From: Apostichopus japonicus
Taxonomy: Eukaryota; Echinodermata; Holothuroidea; Aspidochirotida; Stichopodidae
Reading direction: 5' to 3'
Assembly (NCBI RefSeq): GCF_037975245.1
Contig: NC_092578.1
Location: 6,243,001 to 6,307,000, forward strand
DNA: 64,000 nt
Both the position numbers and the translations under genes were made by a program. Every line of letters begins with the position of its first letter. Position 1 is the stretch's first letter. The notes beneath the pieces are model-generated. The model saw nothing but the letters and a program-made list of their open reading frames with translations. It was not told the origin of the DNA and searched no databases. Shown one piece after another: positions 25,801 through 37,600 of the stretch.

Positions 25801-28800
25801 CAGCATCAGGGGTGGGTGGTCTCTGAGCCCGGGGAGGCGATACACCTATCACAAGCAAATTGAAAATGTACAAACATTCTACCATTTTGCCAGTAGAAAT
25901 TCATATCACTATAAATAGTGCACACACAAATATACTGACAAAATGAGGTTTTATGCTATGTAAGAATTTCACACCTCTTCAAATCTTACAAGCAAAAGAA
26001 GGTATCCCATTTCTAGAAAGCCTACATATTACCTCGGTAAGTAAACTGAGGGTATGTGATCAGGCCTGACAAGAAGGGAGATTATAAGGGGATATAGGAG
26101 CCCAGGATTCTGGTGTCTAGTAGGGGGCCCACGGAAATAAGGGGTAAAGAAAAATGTATGCCCATGTTCACAATAAAATGAAATATGCAAACTTTCGAAA
26201 CGGGTGAAGGAAGGGAGGGAGAAAGGAGGCAGTGACATATATGGGGCCAGACGATGCTCTCAAAGTCATTGGATGTTATCCCAAGCGTCAAGTTTTTCGT
26301 GAGTTATCTGTTTGACTATGTACTTGAAACGAATAGAAAGATTGTAGATTGGGTGCATTGTTTTCACATTTAGATGAAGATCGGTGTAACTTAATAGAGT
26401 ATTCTCCAGTTTGTATCTGTGGCTTGTTTTCAAAAACAAACAGCTAAAAGGTAAAAATCACCACCAAACTTAAACCAGATACTTACTAGGCGGTGAAAGA
26501 TCTCTGACCGGTTCTCGTTCGAATTTACTAGGTGGTGAAAGATCTCTGACCGGTTCTCGTTCGAATTTACTAGGTGGTGAAAGATCTCTGACCAGTTCTC
26601 GTTCGACTTTACTCGGTTCTGGCCGAGGTTTGATCGAATGCTTGGTCTTCTTGCTGGGTTTCTTCTTCAGTTGAGCTGTGTTTGGTTTGACCGTGGATGG
26701 CTTCGCAGCCGGAGGCTTACCTTTACGCCTTCCTTCCAGTCTATGCGGAGCAAACAGAACGTAAACTAGCATGAAGCAAGACGAACAATTGACGACAGAC
26801 GGTAGATTTATGCATTTATGCTATATATAAATATTCCCATTTGTTCAGAATTAATCATCAAAACAAAAACAGATTATCCTTCGACTATAGGGTTTTCAAA
26901 GATTTCAGTTCATTTACAGAGGTCAAAACAGGGTATTATTTTTAAATATGAGCCTATATCATTGAAGGGATTAGTGGATCAAGGTAGCATCAGACACTTC
27001 AAGTTGGGTTGTGAAATATTATATATGCTATAGATATCCCATATGTGGTGGGGGGAGGGGGATGGGGTGTTTGGCTGGGGATGGGTTGCTGGACTGGGGG
27101 GGTCAGTCAGCCAATACGTATTGATTGAGCCAACATTTTCTAATTAAACTTGAGGAACAAAAGAAGAATGTGATCATGCATAGTACATATTAAAATTTGG
27201 TAACATTACAGCACTGTTTCAATAGTTAGATTCATATGGGGATGGGGGAGGTGGTGTTAGAGGAAGCATCCCTATAGCAAGGCTGTGTAGGACACAATGT
27301 TTTGTGCTTCGCATTCCACACGATAGGGACTGCTTGTCCGCAGAAATAATCTCTAACGTTTGAAATGATTCAGCCGTGCTGCAGCCGGATTTTGCAGCTT
27401 TTCTATCTGACACAGAGCCTAACTTATTATTTCAATTCTCGATTGCGATTGGGTACTTGTGGAACCGCAGGGACAATTAATAGCAAACTGCAGGTCATGA
27501 ATAGGGGGATGTAAACAATTAATACATCCTCGTAATTCATTAAATGCACTGTGGGTGTCTCCTCCCAACCCCTTATATATGCCCTACCAACAACCCATGA
27601 CCTTAATAAACAGATCTTTTGCAAAGCAACAAAGGGAATGCGATTAAACCGATGGATATTTCAGTTGAGTCCCTAAGTGTCAGAAAAAAGCAGAGACTGA
27701 TTTAGAAAACAAATTTTACCTTTGAATCTTGACGTTGATATTGCTGGTTAACCTTTCCAATGTGAATTCACCGCTACGATGATCGTATATCAGAACGCAG
27801 TCCTTCTGACACGGCTTCATTGGACCTTTGAAGTTGGTAGAGGAAGGTCCTCCTTTACTCTATTAGGTGCGAAGGAAGATTTTAAAAAATAAAATAAAAT
27901 AAATCAAGATCAAATTACAACATCTATGAAGTTTCAAAGTTTTACAGAGTATTTAGTATTTAGGTATTTTAAAAGATTTATGCAAAAGAATTTTTCTCAT
28001 TTATGAATATTTGTTTTTAAATCTATACAGTACCAAGTCAGTTGTTTTTCCATGCACTATGGAAGTATTCGGTACTGATGATTTTTAATTTTTTTTATGA
28101 TTCTCTGTTAAATATATTTTGTTTCTTTTCTATACACATTTTACAGGCAAAGCTGGCGTTACACGTCTGTTGTATACACAGAATTAGCTTTTAGAAAACT
28201 CCAAGATTTGACAAACTATAAACGAAACTTGCAAAAGAAAGTTTATCTGCACAATACCTGCTAGACTTGATAGCTTTTTGAGTTCTACAAAGCATTTACT
28301 CGAAATAAAACTGTTTAAGTCAAGCTATAAACTACATTGTTATCAGAGTTTAGTACCACACAGGGTGGTAAAATGTAAGAAAATCAACAAAAGGCTGCTA
28401 TCATATTTTATTAAACCTTTGGATTTCAAGGATTATTATTAAAGATTATCTGAAGTTTGTTTTAGTAATAACTCTTAGAACTTTCTATAAATTGCTTGTC
28501 TAACTGAAGGACAAACAAGGGGGAGCAGGAGCATCTTACCCTGACACAAACTCCCCTACCCCCTCCTGCCCTCCCTCCCCCCCCGCCTCCTGGTTATACG
28601 AATAGATGGGTAAAGCTATCACAAACCTCATCATTTGGGAATGAAATGTTGACCTCACTTCCATCTTTCATGTCTAATGATGCAGCTTTGGAATGGTCAA
28701 TAGAGGCTGGCTTAAAATCATCTGAGAAGAAAAGAGACCAAACTGAAATTTAAAAAAATTAGTTTATCATGCACTTATGAATGTCATTAAAACACTTAAG

Positions 28801-29487
28801 CAAACTTAGAGGCAAATATCAGACAGTATGCACGTAGTGTTACTGAATAATGTCAGAAAATATAAAATGGACAAATCACGTTGCCAAGTGAGGAAGAATC
28901 TATGCTGACAGTTTCATAATCTTCGATGGTTGGAAACAACCTTTACAGAAGGAAGTTATACTAATACTGACAAATGAACTAAGAATATCAGAGGGTAAAA
29001 ACCTAAAGAAATAAAAAATAAGGTAACTTGTTTTGTGATATTTAGTTATTACATGACTAGGAGAATAACAAGATTAAGCCAAGTTCCCCTTAAAATCCCT
29101 CATTTTCTTTCCTAATCAAAACATCTATTTACAGTAAGTCTAAACACCTGAGATTTCAAATTTTTGAGAACCTTGTAACTTCAGTCTAGGAACAGGACGA
29201 CTGGCACAAAACAGAAATTATTTCCTTCAAATTTGGGGATCAGTGTACATTTAAACCATAAACAATCACAAAATCGTTGTGGCACTTTCAACGAGCTAGA
29301 GTTTTCAGTAACTCTTAGGCAACCTGCATGAAAAATCTTCAGAATCTGAAAAGTATTGTCACGACATACATCTGATGGTATGGAATGCACCCTCTTTATT
29401 TTTGTAGAAACTTCTTCCCAATTTGAGTTCATTCCTTTCGGAACCAAACATCTCTGTTACTTTATTCGCAGCTTGCACTTTGTCCAT
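22884..29487 (-). CDS. EAF: ELL-associated factor (EAF1/EAF2 orthologue), complete
   Basis: Seven coding exons on the minus strand: 29370-29487 (ATG 29487-29485), 28627-28721, 27720-27859, 26487-26740, 25375-25845, 24246-24341 and 22884-22930 (TGA 22886-22884). All junctions are GT-AG and phases agree, giving 406 aa. Residues 17-118 form the conserved EAF domain: LKLGRSF, HTIRYDFKPASID, DGSEVNISFP, FKGPMKPCQKDCVLIYDH and GEFTLERLTSNI. A basic linker follows, then three 14-residue SPP repeats (161-202), an acidic Ser/Glu/Gln/His region, and the conserved acidic end HDLSLSSSDSEDSD, equivalent to the human EAF C-terminus. EAF proteins bind ELL and stimulate RNA polymerase II elongation in the nucleus (super and little elongation complexes). 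It is much longer than the human proteins (about 270 aa) because of repeat expansion. An acceptor just upstream (exon may start at 29512) implies a noncoding 5' exon. Confidence 0.95.
24519..25233. repeat. Direct duplication of ~150 bp in an EAF intron
   Basis: A block around 24519-24665 recurs at about 25079-25233. Shared landmarks are TTCTTTTAGTCTCTGTGACTT, GTCAT..ACGTTCTG-type sequence and AATCCATGAACTG/AATCCATAAACTG. The copies are diverged and about 560 bp apart, suggesting two copies of an unnamed dispersed repeat. Confidence 0.65.
25381..25740 (-). repeat. Low-complexity Glu and Gln/His coding tract inside EAF exon 5
   Basis: GAG/GAA-rich stretches (long Glu runs) flank a stretch of about 55 codons that is almost entirely Gln and His with occasional Tyr, encoded by CAA/CAG/CAC. 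The tract remains in frame and continues on both sides into the EAF exon. The opposite strand gives a poly-Leu/Val shadow frame that is not a gene. Confidence 0.9.
26487..26613 (-). repeat. Three 42-bp coding repeats (14-residue SPP units) in EAF exon 4
   Basis: The 14-residue unit SK(F/V)ERE(P/L)VRDLSPP occurs three times; the two copies nearest the donor are nearly identical at DNA level. The exon ends exactly at the end of unit three, so the donor GTAAGT sits where the next unit's Ser-Lys codons (AGTAAA) would lie. Confidence 0.92.
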
Positions 29488-30206
29488 TTTGGAATGTCTT
29501 GATAAATAGAGCCTGAAAAACGAAAATAGATAATAACAGTAATTAAGGGTTATAGAATGTGGTGAGCAACATCAATCCAAGTCAGATTCTAACTTCATCA
29601 ATCCAGCATGCTTGGAAAACTGCAGACTACCTCATGAAATTGAAATCTACTTTTTGGTCGGCAAAATATTCACTAGCAAAATGAATTCTTACTGGCTGTA
29701 CATAAGAATATATTTATACAAGTTTTAATTAGGCTTGTTGAATAACTTGTCTCTAACTTTCAGTTATAACTTCTGCTTGGAGCTACTCAAATACAGCTGT
29801 TTCAAGAACAAGCCACAACTTGTGCAACGAGTAAGAATCTGAAATTCTTTCCCAAATATTTATGTATGGAAGAATTACACCAAACATCGGTCAAAACTCA
29901 AGGATCATTCATCAGTAAACAATAACAAATTATCTGAGATTTATCAAATTCATATATCACCATTTGTGCTTAATGAACTGATCATGCATGCTTTCTTATT
30001 CTATTTTATCAAATAACGGCAAGAGCACAGAGCACAAGTGCTTGACTTCATTCTTTTAGAAGTCATCCAAGCCTGCTTTTAATAGCATGATGGCCTTTTA
30101 AACCCCCAACAATGAATAGATAGTTGACCTGTGATTGTGAATAGACTAAACATTAAATGTATTTAATGTACTAAATGTATAAACACTAAACACTACATGT
30201 ATAGTA

Positions 30207-30440
30207 GGAGTGTTAGCTCAGTGGTTAACGCCGGTGCCTTTCAATCATAAGGTCCCGAGTTCGAGTCACTCCAAGATCAATGTATGTCGTCCAGTTACAG
30301 AGTTGTTGACAATTCATAATCATAGGCGTTAAATATGAATCTAAGAGACTGACTTCGGTCAGCTTGTGGCTTTGATAAGCCACTGATTATTCGCGAGTTC
30401 CTGCTTGCAGTAGGATCTAAAAATACAATACATACATACG
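30207..30440 (+). mobile_element. tRNA-derived SINE with three consecutive hairpins
   Basis: The head has a tRNA-like A box (TTAGCTCAGTGGTTAA) and B box (GAGTTCGAGTC), and the terminal GGAGTG pairs with CACTCC at 30267-30272. The body contains three tight hairpins: CTGACTTCGGTCAG at 30349-30362 (UUCG loop), GTGGCTTTGATAAGCCAC at 30366-30383 and CCTGCTTGCAGTAGG at 30400-30414. The element ends in an ATAC-type microsatellite. No target-site duplication was identified with confidence. Confidence 0.7.
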
Positions 30441-30467
30441 TATTTAACATAGGCCTAAGTTATTATA

Positions 30468-30510
30468 CAAACTAACATAATGCAACATAGGCCTTATGTT
30501 AGTTAGTTTG
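30468..30510. repeat. Imperfect inverted repeat next to the SINE
   Basis: CAAACTAACATAA at 30468-30480 is the reverse complement of TTATGTTAG(TTAG)TTTG at 30494-30510, apart from one 4-base insertion. The loop contains AACATAGGCC. Confidence 0.7.
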
Positions 30511-31009
30511 AATACCAATTGGCAAACGGCAATCATGTCAGATGTAAGTCAAAAGACCAAACAGTAATACGAACGAAATTGGGTACCTCGCAATTTACAT
30601 ATGAATTTACGATTCTGTTGTCTGATACATGAAAATTACGACAGTAAGTACGTCCATTCCGAATGCAATAAAGTTCAACAGGAATCAAACGAATGTGTAA
30701 CCGGATGTTATATCGTGTGTGAACGTACAACTGTGAATGTGACATTTACTAGCGCTGTGTTCAAAATATTGCGTAATAAATTTACGGAAGCTGTTATAAG
30801 CCATGTATAAACCAGCTGCCAATATATTATTAGTGTATAGCAACGGACTTTGGACGTACAATGTTTTCACACCAGCGCTACGGTTTGTTCTTTTCTGTTC
30901 TGTACGCATGCGTTGACAATGACATGTTGATGCAGAGAAAAATTGGATGCTCTCCTAAGCCTTTAGATCTATCTTTTGACTTCACCTAGCCAGTCTTGGT
31001 AGACTTACT

Positions 31010-31622
31010 TGTGGGTAATTTCTGCGGCTCTATATTTTCTAAGGAAATATTCCATTATTCCGTTATCGTTATAAGCAATTAACTAACGCAATTAATTCCC
31101 AATATATATTTTTTAGCCATCACTTTTTTACTTTCCACGTTCTTATTACACTAAGGTACCATAAGGCTAGGTAGCGTGTAGTTATGTGTTAATACCAATT
31201 GTGCGAATGTCATCCACTAGCAGCTCATTCTCAATTCGTGGTGGTATTAGTCGATACTTACTCACTATATATGTACGAGTAACCGACCAACCGGTTGACA
31301 GTTTCCACAAAGAACAATCAATCAATTCTGTTTAAAGTGACTGCTTAATATTGTGGTTCAAAAGAAGAATTGCCTTTGGGCCTATACCATTAGCCTAGTA
31401 TGGGATACCTCATACAGAATACAGACAGCTTTGATCAGCTTGTGTCTCCATGTAAACTACTGGCCAGTAAGAATTAATACTGCTTTTATACAAGTTAAAC
31501 GAAATTATCATTACAACCACAATATAGTGTATTGCTCATTCATCTCTGCTCACAGTGTTTATAGCATCACTGTTACTATAGACTAGTTTGCATTTCTTTA
31601 TCAAATTGCTTTGTTTGTGCAG
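31010..31622. promoter_or_regulatory. Candidate divergent promoter region of EAF and CLP1
   Basis: The two coding starts face away from each other (29487 minus, 31653 plus). Both ATG exons are preceded closely by a splice acceptor (minus 29512; plus TTTGTGCAG ending 31622), so both probably have noncoding first exons in this interval. I see no clear TATA box or CpG island. Placement is inferred from geometry alone. Confidence 0.3.
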
Positions 31623-31652
31623 CAATAACCATCATTTGGACTGGTTGCCATT

Positions 31653-34600
31653 ATGGAAAAACCAAAGGAAGGAAAGACTAAGGTAAGCTGCGTTTCTGTT
31701 CACGTACAATTTATTGGACATTTATTGATTTGATTTGTTTGGTTTTGCATAAATGTAGAGTCATTTAGGTAATATGGGATACTCCTAATTTTTTGAGTAT
31801 GGCATATTCTCTGAATTTAGAAAAGACAAAATAGTATATGGGACTGATTGATTCCACTTTTCCGATGCAATAAATATTGCCAGATACACAGACCTTTCTA
31901 CATCACTGTTTTTTATTCTTATCAAAACGGCCAAAGAGGTAAGCACATTCTGATAATATCACAGTGATGTGCGATTTTGGGCATACCACATATGGACAGT
32001 TCTGTACTAGAATAAAGTATTACAATAGATCTCTTTTCCCACCTACCCAGTAGCAAGGACCACCACGACCCCCTCCCACATCTTCCATCCTCAGTTGCAA
32101 GAATTTTTGCTTTGATCTGGGAAAGAATTAGACCACTGCTAGAGAATTATATCCCCTTGTTGAACCACACACAAAAACTTAAAAGAGTATTTTCTTGAAA
32201 CAACCTTTGCATTTAGAGCTAGTTGTGAACCTAATTTATAGTCTGAACATGCCTAAGAATTCACCATTTAACGTCTAAATTTTAAACCTCCCTCCATCTT
32301 TAAAATCCTGTGCAAGCCACTCCACTCCCTCCTCTTCCCCCATCCTATAATATATGGAGTGCTTTATAGTAATGAAGTCAGACATTCCTTAGTGTCAGCA
32401 AGGAAGAGGAAGAAGTTGTATCTTCATGTTAAAATTTGTTGCTGGTGAATCAGTGGATATATATAAAAAAAAAAAAAATGAGAATAGAGATCATTCAGGC
32501 TGTTATTCAGGGAAGGGTGGTGTCCCTCAGACAATCCAAACTTTCCCTCAAAGCTTGTCCAAACATTGACGTTGATTTTCCATACAACAATTCAAAATGT
32601 ATGGACAAAGGTATAACTGACCGCTCCTACATAAAAAAGATTGTTGCGAATCGAACACCTCATCGATAGTTTTGACGGTTTGATGACCATATCACACAAG
32701 TTGAGATAACCCATAAAACCAGTTCTAGGTGACTTTCAAAATTAAACAAGTTTACATCAATGTCATCTGGTAACATTCTCTGCTATTTGTATACCACTCC
32801 TCTCATTCTGCCATTCTGTGTGTACAGCAAATAAATTTTCAACCCTAGTTGTCTGTTTCCAAAGAGAGATTGCAGTTCATTCATTCTTAGTGCAAATCCA
32901 AGAGCAGGCTTTGAAAAATTGTGTTTCTTTGTATGAAAGCAAATTGTCCATATGGTTGTATCCAATATCACATAGCAAAAATGTGTGAATTGCTATACCA
33001 GTGCTTAAAGATGTAAAGTATAGCCTTTGTTTCGTACATATAAGGAACGAAGTTAAGAGTGTTGAAAACTGCTACGCCAAGTTTGAACACTGAATTATTT
33101 CCTGGTATATAAATAATCATGGTCTTTAATAAACTTGCAGCTCGATGGCACAGAGTACCCACTGGGAAGAGAATCAGAGTTGCGATTTGAAGTGGATAAT
33201 GAGGAAACCGTGGAAATAGAGGTACATTAATTGATTTATTTTTAAATAGGACAGTACAAACCTTTACTATTCTTCTTCACCTGTCCACTTAAAACCGCTT
33301 TAAATATCTATGTACAAAGGAACCTTGACTATATGTTACCTTTGTCTTACTTTCAAAGCTAGTTGTCTGTTTCAAGTCAGAGATCGCAGTTCATAGCATT
33401 AATAGTGCAAATCCAAGAGCAAGCTTTGAAAAATTGTGTTTCTTTGTATAAAACCAAATTGTCCATATGACTGTAGTAGTTGAATATTGCTGTACATACC
33501 AACATAAAGAAGGTGGCTCCCTGTACCAGGTAGGAATTTTCATAGATTAGTACTTAATTGTTAGGCACATGACGGGCCAGTATTTTCACCTCGTACCTGT
33601 GTTAGCCTTTTTCCCAGTAGGATGTTACTTTACAGAGAAGAAAGCCAGAATTTTGATTCACGGTTCATCTCGTTGCTGAGCCAATATCTTGGGGAATCAA
33701 AGTTAGTGAGGAGGAGCTAAGATCCTTCAGTTTTGTGGTAATCCGATTGAAGATGGCACTCTGGTGGTGTTTCTAACAGACAAGATCATCTAATCTGATG
33801 TTGGGTCTGTGGCCAAGCACAAGTCTTGGTAATTTTAAGGCTAACAGTTGACACCCAAAATTGCAAATGCCCAATACAGGGGTTAATAAGACCCATGACC
33901 TCTCCTTCCATATTACCAGATGCTAGGTAGATACTATTAATACAGCAATAATAAGAGGAAGACTTGTCATTAATTCAACATCTCTATATACAACATAGTC
34001 CACTCCATGGACGGAGCTACCCACCATACAGTATCAGCTAAAGCAACTTTTGGAATTGGAGGAAATTTATAGGAAAATGTAGTTTGAATTCTATTTTGGA
34101 AACATGTCTTCAATATTGTATGGTGTTTGTTTGTGTGTTGAGGAAGGCCGTCTTTGAAATTTTGTTCCTCAAATGTGCTTATACTAATGATCAACTAGAG
34201 TGTTCCTATTGATGAACAGAAATTTTAAAGGTTATTTTTGGCATATATTTGAACATGAAACATAAGGCAACACTTTCATCACAAAACAGGATAATTGTCT
34301 GGAACCATGTTATCTGTCTTCTTTTCTTCCAGATTAAAGAGGGATTAGCGGAAATATTTGGTACGGAACTTCTTCTTGAGAGGACTTACAAGTTCAAATC
34401 TGGTGCAAAAGCTGCAATATTTACTTGGCATGGATGTACTGTCATCATATCCTTTTTGATTTACAAACTAATGATTCAAATGTTTTGTCGGTTGTACCCA
34501 CTGAGTGATGCGCAAATGGTATCGTGGAAATACGCTGAGGCTATCAAAATAATAACATTTTGCCATTTGAAAAAGAAACATTTCACAGAGAAAGATTTGG

Positions 34601-37600
34601 CAATTTCGCTGTCAAGTGAATTTTAAAATAGTTTACAAACAAGGACTTGACAAACTTGCAAATTATAATAAAATCAACCAAACAGAGCACCCCTGTCCCC
34701 TCCTCTTTTTTTTCTATATTTTTTTTTAATTTTTTATGATACTTGAAATCAATGTTTGGCCCAACTAATTGGAATTCACTGCACTGGTCTTAAAAACATT
34801 CATGCTCTGTCCTTGCGAAGCATGTTAGGTTGTTGCACTTCCTGAGTAGTGCTTAGTACGATACAAATGTATAACTATGTTATGAATATTTGTGTCAACT
34901 TTAGGCAACATGATCCTAATTTGGAAGTAGCTGTTTACCTTTCATGTCTGTAGTACATTTCTCACCAAATTTACTTGAGCTAGTTTCTACTAAGTTTGTA
35001 ATTTTTTTTCTCTTTTCTTTTTTTTTCACATTCGCCTGATTTTTAGCCTCAGCAATGTATGTTGCCGATGACTTCCTGCCTGTTTTTTTTTCTTGTAGAC
35101 GTCAGTTATGATACTGATCAACAAACTAATTTAAAATTTCTGTTCATACATATTTGAAAATGAGAGAACTTTATACTGCAAACTTCTTTAAATTACTGAC
35201 AGTTCAAGCAACAAGGTTCCAAATTAACCATTCCAGTTTTCTTGAAACTTTCAAGAGGTGGATCACAGTAAGAGTTAAGTCAACTACTGAAGTCAGAGGG
35301 CACTTTGTTTGCACAGGAAAAGAAAACTAGAGAGTGGTCATGATATCTCCCTTTTGTGAATTTGTCACTTCTCTCAGATTCAGTCTTCTATTTGTCTTCA
35401 CTTCTTCAATCAATCCTACCATCAATAAAAACTGTTGTGTTCCCTAACACTAGTCCTCACATGAAGGGTAAACCTGAAGTGGTCTACGAATCCAAGGACA
35501 CCCCGATGTTGATTTACCTGAATACTCATGCTGCCCTCGATCAGATGAGGCAACAGGCAGAGACAGATGGCAGTAGAGGACCACGGGTAACTATTAGTCG
35601 TTTATATTCATTAGAGAGCATTGTGATCAAGGCAGTGATCAAGGCAGTGGACTTGTGATCTAAGGATTGCAAGTTCAAGTCTTGGCCAGATCGTTGCGAT
35701 GTGTCCTTGGGTAAGACACATTATCTCCATTGACTCTCTTCACCATGGTGTATCAATGGGGACCTGTGAGATAAACTGTCTGTTGGGTGCTGTTTAGCTG
35801 CTGCCATCTGAAAGGATTGTCTCTATGTTCGACAGGTTATCGTTGACCAGGGTAATATTGTGATGCCCCTTGAGCATCGTTATCGGTGGATATGTCTGCG
35901 CTTCATAAATCCTCAATATTATTATGACCCTTATTAGAGAGAGAGGGGGGGGGAGGGGGATTTGTCAATTTAAAAGCCACAATTGTAAGATCTTGTGTGG
36001 ATTTTCTTGATATTTATATATCTTTTGTTAGATTTTGTACATTATAAGTGGGGAACATTCTTGTTTGACATCATCTATGACATGAGTGTCTTTTATGTTT
36101 TTGTTCAAACTGTATAACCAAGAGCCCTGAATTTCCTTTGTAAACCTACAGGTCATGGTGGTAGGTCCTGGAGATGTCGGCAAGAGCACTCTCTGTCGTC
36201 TACTGCTTAATTATGCTGCTAGAATCGGGAGGAAACCAACATTCATTGATTTAGATATCGGACAGGTAAGATCACAGATGTTAACTTTCAAACTGACCCT
36301 AGCCCTCAAGGTAGCATACGCCCATTAAAAGCCCCATTGACTTACACACTAAATCACCAACGTAATATGGTCTTTAAGTCTAGATAGAAGTTTTCACTAG
36401 CTTAACGCTACCCATCACCGAATAGCTGACAAGTTGACCTTTCATGGCACCATCAATTTTCCGTGCCATGACCTCGCAGATTTTTTGCTATCCAAGCCGG
36501 AAGTTTTCGTCACTTGTAAACAAACCTCTTCACTCAGTAGTTAAACAATTTTCCTACACTGCTCCTGGGAGGCCTAAAGGGGTCTAAAATTGCCTCCATT
36601 GACCTAATTTTCTCACCACATGTACTTCCATTCATGCTCTTCAACATGCAAGCCACACAAAACTAGATCATGATTGATAACAGGTCAAAAAAAGATGTTC
36701 TCCTGCTGCTTTTTGGCACTTTTCCTGAAGGAGAACAATCGAGCGGATGGATTTTGACTCTAATAGGAGTATGCCACCTCAAAGAAGCAGCAGAAGCAGC
36801 CATCTTTACTGGAATTAGTCTAAACCGGACTCTTAAGAGGTCACTAAGCATTCTAAACTGTGGAAGTGTTTGGCCTTGGGTCAAACAAAGTTTAAATGGC
36901 ATCTTGGAGCTTACTGTATGTTGAAAAATTGAGATCCATCCCTGTTGGAGGAGTCTGAAGGAGAAAATCAGTGAACATGAAATTTGAGACTAAAGACATC
37001 CTTTGGCGTTGACCCTCGGTTACACATTATGCTCATCGCTACGTTTTTTTTTGAGTAATTGAAGCAAAACATGTTTGACAGGGATTGATTCCAACGAAGG
37101 GTAAGGTGACATATTTTGTGGAAACTTTGTTATAGTAAAGTCACCTGGTCAGTATTCTCAATTTTTTCTTTTGTCTTAACAATCTCATTGGAAGTTTATT
37201 TTCCGAATATTTTTGTATGCTATTTTGCTACCATAGAAAAGTTGAACTGAACATGCTGAATGCTGCATTGCGATTTCTATCATTTAGTGTGAAGCTCCAA
37301 GTACACTGAAATAACTGTTATAGTGGCAATAAAACATTGGCTGCCTACAAATTCTAGCAGCTCACACAAAAACAAAAACTTTTTGGTTATTCAGTAAATC
37401 ATTGTTTCAGGTTAAATTAAGGTTGGCTGAACACATTCCTAAGATATTATGCGATTACACGTGCAACATTTACAGGTGTTTTGAAAACCATCTCTCGGGC
37501 AGCAGAAAACTACACACGTTGTGCCTCACTCGCTGCCTGCAGGCCATCCTTTTACCCCCCCCCCCCATCCCCACCTCCTCTGCCTTGTTCATGTATATAA

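Larger units (their letters stand above)
29513..31009 (-). other. Putative first intron of EAF (5' UTR)
   Basis: A minus-strand acceptor (pyrimidine tract then CAG) ends just before 29512, 25 bases upstream of the EAF start codon. A strong minus-strand donor match, CACAA followed by GTAAGT, lies at 31008-31003. This would make the EAF 5' UTR split, with a noncoding exon ending at 31009. The interval contains a SINE (30207-30440). This is inference from splice-site matches only. Confidence 0.35.
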